A stretch of DNA of 55,511 nucleotides from assembly GCA_047606565.1 (NCBI GenBank), contig JASGEH010000098.1, positions 1 through 55,511 of the forward strand. The letters run 5' to 3'. The position numbers and the translations under genes were made by a program. The notes beneath the pieces are model-generated. The model searched no databases. It saw only the letters and a list, made by a program, of their open reading frames with translations, and was not told the DNA's origin. This document shows, piece after piece, positions 28,867 through 36,894 of the stretch (within the stretch, counting starts at the first letter, position 1; each line of letters begins with the position of its first letter). Origin of the DNA: Comamonas_F sp047606565 (GTDB taxonomy: Bacteria > Pseudomonadota > Gammaproteobacteria > Burkholderiales > Burkholderiaceae_C).

Positions 28867-29163
28867 TCAGAGTGAAGAGGCGACCACGTCGGGCGGTTGT
28901 CTCAGCAGTTTGAGTACTTCGCGCACTTCTTCGGTGGCTAGATCTTGCGTGGGTTCCTGGCGTCCGAGCAGCAGATCCATGAGATCGTTGTCGGACAGGT
29001 CGGTCAGTTGCGTCAGCCCACGGGCCTGGCGCTGGGTGAGGGCGGCTTCGTGGCGCTTGAAGAAGCGCTCGATGAACAGGTCGTTCTCCAGCAGGCCCCG
29101 GCGGCAGCGCCACTTGAGCTTGCCCAGGGCCTGCGGGTCCAGGAGTTGGTGATCGGTTTGCAT
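28867..29163 (-). CDS. sdhE: Succinate dehydrogenase flavinylation/assembly factor SdhE
   Basis: A 98-residue helical protein of the YgfY/Sdh5 family that aids attachment of FAD to SdhA. The family RGxxE region is visible as CRRGLLENDLFIERFFKRH at about residues 20-38, and the C-terminal helix has the usual LDLLLGRQEPT. It lies between sdhB and gltA on the same strand, the standard betaproteobacterial position. Confidence 0.93.
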   Translation of the reverse strand: MQTDHQLLDPQALGKLKWRCRRGLLENDLFIERFFKRHEAALTQRQARGLTQLTDLSDNDLMDLLLGRQEPTQDLATEEVREVLKLLRQPPDVVASSL

Positions 29164-29212
29164 CGAGCGCTCTTTTTAAATCAAAGTGGGGGCGATTGTC
29201 CGCTTCTTGCCG

Positions 29213-29917
29213 TCAAACGGTGCGGCGGACCATCAGTTCCTTGATCTTGCCGATGGCCTTGGTCGGGTTGAGTCCCTTGGGGCAGACGTCGACGCAGTTC
29301 ATGATGGTGTGGCAGCGGAACAGCCGGTAGGGGTCTTCCAGGTTGTCCAGGCGCGCGCCGGTGGCCTGGTCGCGGCTGTCGGCGATGAAGCGGTAGGCCT
29401 GCAGCAGGCCGGCCGGGCCGACGAACTTGTCCGGGTTCCACCAGAAGCTGGGGCAGCTGGTCGAGCAGCTCGCGCACAGGATGCACTCGTACAGGCCGTC
29501 GAGTTCCTCGCGTTCCTCGGGCGACTGCAGGCGCTCCTTCTCGGGCAGCGGCGTGTCGTTGATGAGGTAGGGCTTGACCGAGTGGTACTGGTTGAAGAAG
29601 TTGGTCATGTCCACGATCAGGTCGCGGATCACGGGCAGGCCGGGCAGCGGCTTGAGCACGATCGGGTCCTTGAGCGTGCGCAGGTTGGTCAGGCAGGCCA
29701 GGCCGTTCTTGCCGTTGATGTTCATGGCGTCCGAGCCGCACACGCCCTCGCGGCAGGAGCGCCGGTAGGACAGCGAGGGGTCGAGCGCCTTGAGCTTGAC
29801 CAGGGCGTCGAGCAGCATGCGTTCATTGCCTTCGAGCTCGATCTCGACGGTCTGCATGTAGGGCTTGGCGTCCTTGTCCGGGTCGTAGCGGTAGATCTTG
29901 AAGGTGCGCTTTTGCAT
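29213..29917 (-). CDS. sdhB: Succinate dehydrogenase iron-sulfur subunit
   Basis: A 234-residue electron-transfer subunit of complex II. The [2Fe-2S] ligands are in CREGVCGSDAMN and LACL (residues about 57-79), the [4Fe-4S] ligands in CILCASCSTSCPSFW near 150, and the [3Fe-4S] and remaining cluster ligands in CHTIMNCVDVCPKGLNP near 205. It passes electrons from SdhA to the membrane quinone site. Gene order sdhC-D-A-B, with 28 bp between sdhA and sdhB. Confidence 0.97.
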   Translation of the reverse strand: MQKRTFKIYRYDPDKDAKPYMQTVEIELEGNERMLLDALVKLKALDPSLSYRRSCREGVCGSDAMNINGKNGLACLTNLRTLKDPIVLKPLPGLPVIRDLIVDMTNFFNQYHSVKPYLINDTPLPEKERLQSPEEREELDGLYECILCASCSTSCPSFWWNPDKFVGPAGLLQAYRFIADSRDQATGARLDNLEDPYRLFRCHTIMNCVDVCPKGLNPTKAIGKIKELMVRRTV

Positions 29918-29945
29918 GGGTGTTCTTTCGTCGTGGAGCGAGCAG

Positions 29946-31751
29946 TCAGAAGGTCCGGACCTTGGGCGGAATGGTGTCGACCGTCAGCGGCTTGAGGCGC
30001 ACCGGCTTGTAGTCCAGGCTGTTGGTGGCGCTGTACCACAGGGTGTGCTTGAGCCAGTCCTTGTCGTTGCGGCCCAGCGGATGCTCGGCGTCGTCGGCCG
30101 GGCGCTCGTAGTCGTCGACCGAGTGGGCGCCACGGCATTCGTGGCGGGCGGCGGCCGAGATCATGGTGGCCTGTGCCACTTCGATCAGGTTGTCGACTTC
30201 CAGCGCTTCCATGCGCGCGGTGTTCCAGACCTTGGACTTGTCCTTGAGCGTGACCGAGGGCACGCGGGTGCGGATCTGGTTGATGACCTCGACGCCGGCA
30301 TCCATCTTGGCCTGGGTGCGGAACACGCCGGCGTGCTCCTGCATGCACTTGCGGATGTCGTTGGCGACGTCTTGCGCGTATTCGCCGCCGGTGGAGCCGT
30401 CGAGGCGGGCCAGGCGCGAGAGCGTGTAGTCGGCCGCGCCCGCGGGCAGGTCCTTGTGGGCGCGGGTCTTGTAGGCCTGCTCCACGATGTGGTTGCCGGC
30501 CGCGCGGCCGAACACCAGCAGGTCGAGCAGCGAGTTGGTGCCCAGGCGGTTGGCGCCGTGCACGCTCACGCAGGCGCATTCGCCCACGGCGTAGAGGCCG
30601 TTGATGGGCGAGGTGTAGTCGTCGCCCTTGTGCTCGACGACCTGGCCGTAGATGTTGGTCGGGATGCCGCCCATCTGGTAGTGGATGGTGGGCACCACGG
30701 GGATCGGCTCCTTGGTGATGTCCACGTTGGCGAAGTTGTGGCCGATTTCCTCGACCGAGGGCAGGCGCTTGCGGATGGTCTCGGCGCCCAGGTGGTCGAG
30801 CTTCATCAGGATGTAGTCCTTGTTCGGACCGCAGCCCCGGCCTTCCTTGATTTCCTGGTCCATCGAGCGCGAGACGAAGTCGCGCGGCGCCAGGTCCTTC
30901 AGGGTCGGCGCGTAGCGCTCCATGAAGCGCTCGCCGTTGCTGTTGAGCAGGATCGCGCCCTCGCCACGGCAGCCTTCGGTCAGCAGCACGCCGGCGCCGG
31001 CCACGCCGGTCGGGTGGAACTGCCAGAACTCCATGTCCTGCAGCGGGATGCCGGCGCGCGCGGCCATGCCCAGGCCGTCGCCGGTGTTGATGAAGGCGTT
31101 GGTCGAGGCCTGGAAGATGCGGCCCGCGCCGCCAGTGGCCAGCAGCACGGCCTTGGCGTGGAACACGTAGGTTTCGCCGGTTTCCAGTTCGAGCGCGGTC
31201 ACGCCCACCACGTCGCCGTCGGCGTTGCGGATCAGGTCCTGTGCCATCCACTCGACGAAGAACTGGGTGCGCGACTCCACGTTCTTCTGGTAGAGCGTGT
31301 GCAGCATGGCGTGGCCGGTGCGGTCGGCCGCCGCGCAGGCGCGCTGCACCGGCTTTTCGCCGTGGTTGGCGGTGTGGCCGCCGAAGGGGCGCTGGTAGAT
31401 GGTGCCGTCGGCGTTGCGGTCGAAGGGCATGCCGAAGTGTTCGAGCTCGTAGACCACCTTGGGTGCTTCGCGACACATGAACTCGATGGCGTCCTGGTCA
31501 CCCAGCCAGTCGGAGCCCTTGATGGTGTCGTAGAAGTGCCATTCCCAGTTGTCCTCGGACATGTTGCCCAGCGAGGCGGACACGCCGCCCTGGGCGGCCA
31601 CGGTGTGCGAGCGGGTCGGGAAGACCTTGGTGAGCACGGCCACCGACAGGCCGGCGCGGGCCAGTTGCAGGGAGGCGCGCATGCCGGAACCCCCGGCGCC
31701 GACGATGACGACGTCGAACTTGCGTGTACTGACGGAACGTGACGAAGTCAT
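29946..31751 (-). CDS. sdhA: Succinate dehydrogenase flavoprotein subunit
   Basis: A 601-residue catalytic subunit oxidising succinate to fumarate. The FAD dinucleotide fold is at VVIVGAGGSGMRASLQLARAG, and the FAD-linked histidine is in RSHTVAAQGGVSASLGN near residue 44. Catalytic residues lie in the HPTG region (EFWQFHPTGVAG), GGIPTNIYGQVV and the C-terminal RHECRGAHSVDDYERP. Three base pairs separate it from sdhD upstream. A continuous antisense frame over this gene is a shadow of GC-rich codon use. Confidence 0.97.
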   Translation of the reverse strand: MTSSRSVSTRKFDVVIVGAGGSGMRASLQLARAGLSVAVLTKVFPTRSHTVAAQGGVSASLGNMSEDNWEWHFYDTIKGSDWLGDQDAIEFMCREAPKVVYELEHFGMPFDRNADGTIYQRPFGGHTANHGEKPVQRACAAADRTGHAMLHTLYQKNVESRTQFFVEWMAQDLIRNADGDVVGVTALELETGETYVFHAKAVLLATGGAGRIFQASTNAFINTGDGLGMAARAGIPLQDMEFWQFHPTGVAGAGVLLTEGCRGEGAILLNSNGERFMERYAPTLKDLAPRDFVSRSMDQEIKEGRGCGPNKDYILMKLDHLGAETIRKRLPSVEEIGHNFANVDITKEPIPVVPTIHYQMGGIPTNIYGQVVEHKGDDYTSPINGLYAVGECACVSVHGANRLGTNSLLDLLVFGRAAGNHIVEQAYKTRAHKDLPAGAADYTLSRLARLDGSTGGEYAQDVANDIRKCMQEHAGVFRTQAKMDAGVEVINQIRTRVPSVTLKDKSKVWNTARMEALEVDNLIEVAQATMISAAARHECRGAHSVDDYERPADDAEHPLGRNDKDWLKHTLWYSATNSLDYKPVRLKPLTVDTIPPKVRTF

Positions 31752-31754
31752 GGC

Positions 31755-32117
31755 TTACAGCCTCCAGAGGACTTGGATGGCCCAGCCCGCGCAACCGACG
31801 AGCCAGACGAGAGTGAAGATGTTGAGGGCGATCTTGAGCGCGACGGGCTTGACGTAGTCCATCCAGATGTCGCGCACGCCGACCCAGGCGTGGTAGAGCA
31901 GGGAGACGATCACGCAGAACGTGAGCACCTTCATCCACTGGGCGGCGAAGATGCCGGCCCATTGCTCGTAGCCGATCGGGCCGGAGGTGAAGATCACCTG
32001 CGCCAGCAAGATGACGGTGAAGAGGGCCATGAGGCCGCCGGTGATGCGCTGGATCAGCCAGTCGCGCAGGCCGTAGTGGGCGCCGACGACCGTGCGCTTG
32101 GAACCATAGGTAGACAT
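31755..32117 (-). CDS. sdhD: Succinate dehydrogenase membrane anchor subunit
   Basis: A 120-residue membrane subunit with three hydrophobic helices. Family features are WLIQRITGGLMALFTVILL and the second-helix LLYHAWVGVRDIWMDYVKP, whose histidine is a heme b ligand candidate. Ends three bases before sdhA. A start at ATG 32117 agrees with the family length. Confidence 0.92.
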   Translation of the reverse strand: MSTYGSKRTVVGAHYGLRDWLIQRITGGLMALFTVILLAQVIFTSGPIGYEQWAGIFAAQWMKVLTFCVIVSLLYHAWVGVRDIWMDYVKPVALKIALNIFTLVWLVGCAGWAIQVLWRL

Positions 32118-32140
32118 GTGGGGGACTCCTGCAGGCGGAA

Positions 32141-32572
32141 TTAGTAGAGACCGAACAACTTGGCGCCGAGGATCAGGGTCAGGCCGATGCCCAGGACCAG
32201 CGTGACCAGCGCCGAGGTGCGGCCGAACTGCTTGCTCACGGCGTGGGCGACGTCCATCCACAGGTGGCGCAGGCCGGCGATGAAGTGGTGCAGGTAGGCC
32301 CAGATCAGCGCCAGCGCCACCAGCTTGATGAACCAGCCGGGAACGAAGCCCAGGCCCTCGTTGAAGGCGCCGCGGAACTCGGCATAGGAATACTCCGAGG
32401 AGACCGAGGTGTCGAACAGCCAGATGATGAAGGGAAGGAGCAGGAACATCAGCAGCCCGCTGGCGCGGTGAAGGATGGAAACCCATCCCGCGGGCGGCAG
32501 CCGGTAAGTCGTGAGGTCCTTGAAGGCGTTGATGTTTTTGAATTCCGGCCGCTTTTTTGCTAGCTCAGTCAT
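32141..32572 (-). CDS. sdhC: Succinate dehydrogenase cytochrome b556 subunit
   Basis: A 143-residue membrane subunit with three helices. The N-terminal RPEFKNINAFKDLTTYRLP, VSILHRASGLLMFLLLP (quinone-site serine and arginine) and YLHHFIAGLRHLWMDVAH (heme histidine) are SdhC signatures. First gene of the sdhCDAB-sdhE-gltA operon. The 240 bp between it and the GntR gene are where its promoter would be; no clear consensus promoter was seen. Confidence 0.94.
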   Translation of the reverse strand: MTELAKKRPEFKNINAFKDLTTYRLPPAGWVSILHRASGLLMFLLLPFIIWLFDTSVSSEYSYAEFRGAFNEGLGFVPGWFIKLVALALIWAYLHHFIAGLRHLWMDVAHAVSKQFGRTSALVTLVLGIGLTLILGAKLFGLY

Positions 32573-32812
32573 GGCATGGCTTTCTGTCGTGGAAGGAAAT
32601 GCTCTTGTCGTGTCCGGGTGATGTAACGCGTTGGTAACTTTGTCGCAATCAGAGTTGCCGCGCTCGTTCGGACAATCCAAAATTCTATTGCACCGCAAGG
32701 CAGAACCCCTCTATGGTCGCCATAGCTGACTAAGGTAGTCGGAGTGGGGTGGGCGTGCGCTAGCGCTTGTGACGGGGGGCTGTTTTTGCGTGCGAGCAGC
32801 GTGTCGTCTGGG

Positions 32813-33607
32813 TCAGTTCAATGCATTTCGATAGTGCCGGGTGTCGGTGCGGTAGACGCCGCGGCGAAATTCCACCGGCACGTCGTTATAGGTGTAGGCG
32901 GTGCGCTCCACGCTCAGCAGCGGCGTGCCCTCGGACACGCCCAGTAACCGGGCGCTGTCGGCGTCGGCGGCCACGGCCTTGATCTTTTCCTCGGCGCGCA
33001 CCATGCGCACGCCGAACTCGGTTTCGAACAGGGCGTACATGGGGGCGTCGTTGAGCGCCAGCCTTTCGATCGACAGGCCCTTGAAGGCGTTGCCTGGCAG
33101 CCACATGTCTTCGAGGATCGAGGCCTGGCCGGCGAATGACAGCGTGCGCCGGATGTGCAGCACCGCATCGCCCGCGCGCAGGCCGAGCTGGCGCGCGATG
33201 TCGGCGCTCGCGCGCAGCCGCTTGCAGTCAAGGAAGTCGCGCAGCGCCGGGCCCTCGCTGGCCTGGTCGCCCTGGTCGGGTGTCAGGCGCAGGAAGCGGT
33301 AGTTGACGTGCTGCTCGGCATGCGTGGCCACGAAGGTGCCCTTGCCCTGGCGCCGCACCAGCAGGTGGCTGGCGGCCAGTTCGTCAATGGCCTTGCGCAC
33401 CGTGCCCTGGCTGACCTTGTAGCGTGCGGCCAGGTCCATTTCGCTGGGGATGGCCTCGCCCGGCTTCCATTCGCCGCCTTCGAGGCTTTGCAGGATCAGG
33501 CCCTTGATTTGCTGGTAGAGCGGGCTGAAGGCGGGGCCCGATGCCTGGGGCGCTGCGTCCGGCCGGGCCGGCGCCGTGCGGGACGCGGATGCACTGGAAG
33601 AGGACAT
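32813..33607 (-). CDS. GntR-family (HutC-type) transcriptional regulator at the TCA-cycle locus
   Basis: A 264-residue regulator. The N-terminal winged helix (SPLYQQIKGLILQSLEGGEW, PGEAIPSEMDLAARYKVSQG, TVRKAIDELAASHLLVRRQG) is followed by a UTRA ligand-binding domain (about residues 105-255; GDAVLHIRRTLSF, EGTPLLSVERTAYTYNDVPV, EFRRGVYRTD). ATG at 33607 is used; 33628 is possible and adds seven residues. It lies between sdhC and mdh, the conserved Burkholderiales position, and faces away from mdh. The palindrome at 33750 is its likely operator. The ligand is unknown; a TCA intermediate is the obvious guess. Confidence 0.9.
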   Translation of the reverse strand: MSSSSASASRTAPARPDAAPQASGPAFSPLYQQIKGLILQSLEGGEWKPGEAIPSEMDLAARYKVSQGTVRKAIDELAASHLLVRRQGKGTFVATHAEQHVNYRFLRLTPDQGDQASEGPALRDFLDCKRLRASADIARQLGLRAGDAVLHIRRTLSFAGQASILEDMWLPGNAFKGLSIERLALNDAPMYALFETEFGVRMVRAEEKIKAVAADADSARLLGVSEGTPLLSVERTAYTYNDVPVEFRRGVYRTDTRHYRNALN

Positions 33608-33928
33608 GGCGGTTCGAGGTGGGGGCATAAGCCAGGGTTGGCCGGGGTTGGACGGCCGCTGGCGGCGGTTGCGGTGGCGATGGGGGCGGGGCCGGTCGCA
33701 CGCCGTGGCTGTTGCGGGGCTGTGGCGGGCCATCGACATCGTTTCAGTGTATCTTATATAAGATATAAGACTAATTGACTCGGTTTTGGCCGCGGCGGTA
33801 AACTCGAACGTTGTGCATGTCCGCCTGCGGTGCGCCCGGCTGTAACGAGATGAGCGATACGAGACGAGCAAGGGGTATACCGGCAGGTGGGCGAGACCGC
33901 ACATTTACCCCAAACAGGAGCCTCCAAA
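33608..33928. other. Gene-free divergent promoter region between the GntR gene and mdh
   Basis: A 321-bp interval with no credible gene. It is AT-rich around 33740-33790 (a sharp contrast to its surroundings), carries the palindrome described below, and contains no strong terminator. It should hold the promoters of both the regulator and mdh. Confidence 0.75.
33750..33765. promoter_or_regulatory. 16-bp perfect palindrome, likely GntR operator
   Basis: TATCTTATATAAGATA reads the same on both strands. It is followed by a partial repeat of the unit (ATAAGA at 33765-33770). It lies in the AT-rich divergent promoter region, 143 bp upstream of the GntR start and 164 bp upstream of mdh. Short palindromes of this form are typical operators of GntR dimers. 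I saw no second copy in the window. Confidence 0.7.
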
Positions 33929-34915
<987 letters not shown>

Positions 34916-34969
34916 TCGTTTTCCGCGACACCCGAAACGACGCCCCCGAGCACGCGAGTCCATCATTCG

Positions 34970-35761
34970 ATGAACACCTGGAACCCCGATCTCTACCGAC
35001 GCTACGAAGACGAGCGTACACGCCCGGCGCAGGAGCTGCTGGCGCGCGTGCCGCTGGACGCCGTGCGTTGCGTGGTCGATCTGGGGTGCGGTCCCGGCAA
35101 CTCGACCGAGTTGCTGGTCCACCGTTATGCGCAGGCTCGGGTCGTGGGCATCGACAACGATGCCGCCATGATTTCCAGCGCCCGGCAACGACTGCCGGGC
35201 GTTGAATTTTTGCAGGCCGACATGGCCGAGGTCCGTCAGTGGACCCAGGCGCTCGGCGTGGCCCCCGACCTGATTTTTGCCAATGCGGCGCTGCAATGGA
35301 CGGGCGATCACGAAACGCTGATCCCCCGCCTGTTCGACGCATTGGCCCCCGGCGGTGTGCTGGCCATCCAGATGCCGGACAACCGCGACGAGCCCACGCA
35401 CCGCCTCATGCGCGAGACGGCGGCCTTGCAGCCCTGGGCACCGTTCATGGGCGATACCCGCGGCTACCGCACCGGCATCCTTTCGCTGGGCGCCTATTAC
35501 GATCTGCTGGCCCGCGAGGCTGCCGCGACCGACGTCTGGCACACGGTCTACCAGCACCCCATGGCGTCGGCGGCGGCGATCGTCGAATGGGTGCGTGCCA
35601 CCGGGCTCAAGCCCTTCCTGGCGCGCCTGCCCGCCGAGCACCAGGCCGGGTATCTGGCGGCGTACGAGCAAGGCCTGGCGCAGGCTTACCGCGTGCATGC
35701 CGACGGCCGCCGCTTGCTGGCGTTTCCGCGCCTGTTCATCGTGGCGAGGCGGACGGCATGA
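34970..35761 (+). CDS. tam: Trans-aconitate 2-methyltransferase homologue
   Basis: A 263-residue SAM-dependent methyltransferase. Motif I VVDLGCGPGNSTELL is near residue 35 and the next acidic residue in VVGIDNDAAMI; the C-terminal half has the Tam pattern NAALQWTGDHETLIPRLFDA and VLAIQMPDNRDEPTHRLMRE. Tam methylates and detoxifies trans-aconitate, which forms spontaneously from cis-aconitate, an aconitase intermediate. Placement between mdh and acnB supports that activity, though a general methyltransferase cannot be excluded. Its stop overlaps the next gene by ATGA, so the two are coupled. Confidence 0.85.
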   Translation: MNTWNPDLYRRYEDERTRPAQELLARVPLDAVRCVVDLGCGPGNSTELLVHRYAQARVVGIDNDAAMISSARQRLPGVEFLQADMAEVRQWTQALGVAPDLIFANAALQWTGDHETLIPRLFDALAPGGVLAIQMPDNRDEPTHRLMRETAALQPWAPFMGDTRGYRTGILSLGAYYDLLAREAAATDVWHTVYQHPMASAAAIVEWVRATGLKPFLARLPAEHQAGYLAAYEQGLAQAYRVHADGRRLLAFPRLFIVARRTA

Positions 35762-36873
35762 ACGCACGGCTGCCTCGCACTTCCCAGGCAGGGCAAGCCG
35801 GCGCCTCGCCGGCCCTGCCCGGCGAGGTGCTGCCCGGCGCCCAGGCCGCCGCCGCGCGGCTGCCGGTGTGCGACCACTACAGCGGCGTCGAGGCGCGCAT
35901 GCGCAAGAGCCTGGCGCTGCAGGCCGAGCTGGCCGAGGAGTTCGGCGCCTGCGTGTTCGACGTCACGCTCGACTGCGAGGACGGCGCTCCGGTGGGCGGC
36001 GAGGCCGAGCACGCCGCGCTGGTGGCCGAACTGGCCCAGGCGCGTGCGGCTGCCGGTGCGGGCGCCGGCTTGGCGCTGCGCGTGGCCGCGCGCGTGCATG
36101 CCGTCGACCACCCGGCCTTCGAGGCCGACATCGCCACCCTCGTCGCGCGCGCCGGCCACGCGCTCAGCCACCTCATGTTGCCCAAGGTCGAATCAGCGGC
36201 CGACATCGACCGCGCCGTGGCGCTGATCGACCACGCTGGTGGCGGCCATCTGCCGGTGCATGCACTCATCGAATCCCCCGCCGCCGTGCACCGCGCCTTC
36301 GACATCGCCGCGCACCCACGCGTCGAGTCGCTGAGTTTCGGCCTGATGGACTTCGTCTCGGCCCACGGCGGCGCCATCCCGGCGCAGGCCATGCAGGGCG
36401 AGGGCCAGTTCAGCCACCCGCTGGTGCGCCGCGCCAAGCTGGAAATCGCCAGCGCCGCCCACGCCTGGGGCAAGGTGCCCGCGCACGGCGTGGTCACCGA
36501 ATTCCGCGACCTCGCGGTGCTGGCGCAATCGGCCCGCCGCGCCGCCCACGAATTCGGCTTCACGCGCATGTGGAGCATTCACCCCGACCAGATCCGCCCC
36601 ATCGTCGAGGCCTTTGCGCCCGACCCGGACAGCGTGGCCACCGCCGCCGCCATCCTGGCCCAGGCCATGGCCCAGGACTGGGCGCCGATCGCCTTCCACG
36701 GTCAGCTGCACGACCGCGCCAGCTACCGTTACCACTGGCAGGTGCTGCAGCGCGCCCGCCAGACCGGCCGGCCGCTGCCGGCCGACATCCTGCACTGGTG
36801 GCCTTCGCGCCCCGCCAACGAATCCGCCGGCACTGCCCCAGGCAGTTGCCCGGCCACCCATCCCCAGCTATAA
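35758..36873 (+). CDS. CitE-like / HpcH-HpaI aldolase-family lyase of unknown substrate
   Basis: A 371-residue TIM-barrel lyase of the CitE/CoA-ester-lyase group. Family motifs are a metal-binding DCEDGAPVGG near residue 78, HALIESPAAVHRAF (metal-binding glutamate) near 178, and WSIHPDQIRPIVEAF. It is longer than typical CitE (about 290 residues) because of an extended N-terminus (residues 1-35) and a C-terminal tail after DILHWWPSRP. No citDF genes are nearby, so it is not citrate lyase beta subunit of the CitDEF complex. Malyl- or citramalyl-CoA lyase or thioesterase activity is possible. It lies in the mdh-acnB interval, coupled to tam. Confidence 0.78.
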   Translation: MNARLPRTSQAGQAGASPALPGEVLPGAQAAAARLPVCDHYSGVEARMRKSLALQAELAEEFGACVFDVTLDCEDGAPVGGEAEHAALVAELAQARAAAGAGAGLALRVAARVHAVDHPAFEADIATLVARAGHALSHLMLPKVESAADIDRAVALIDHAGGGHLPVHALIESPAAVHRAFDIAAHPRVESLSFGLMDFVSAHGGAIPAQAMQGEGQFSHPLVRRAKLEIASAAHAWGKVPAHGVVTEFRDLAVLAQSARRAAHEFGFTRMWSIHPDQIRPIVEAFAPDPDSVATAAAILAQAMAQDWAPIAFHGQLHDRASYRYHWQVLQRARQTGRPLPADILHWWPSRPANESAGTAPGSCPATHPQL

Positions 36874-36894
36874 CCGATGAAAATGGAGAACACC

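Noticed and set aside
29898..31742. A 614-codon plus-strand open frame opposite sdhA
   Set aside because: A shadow of sdhA; alanine, valine and histidine-rich with no recognisable motif.
32573..32812. A sigma-70 promoter for sdhC (TTGCGA, 17 bp, TACATC on the minus strand)
   Set aside because: The hexamers match the consensus poorly, so it was not listed as a feature.
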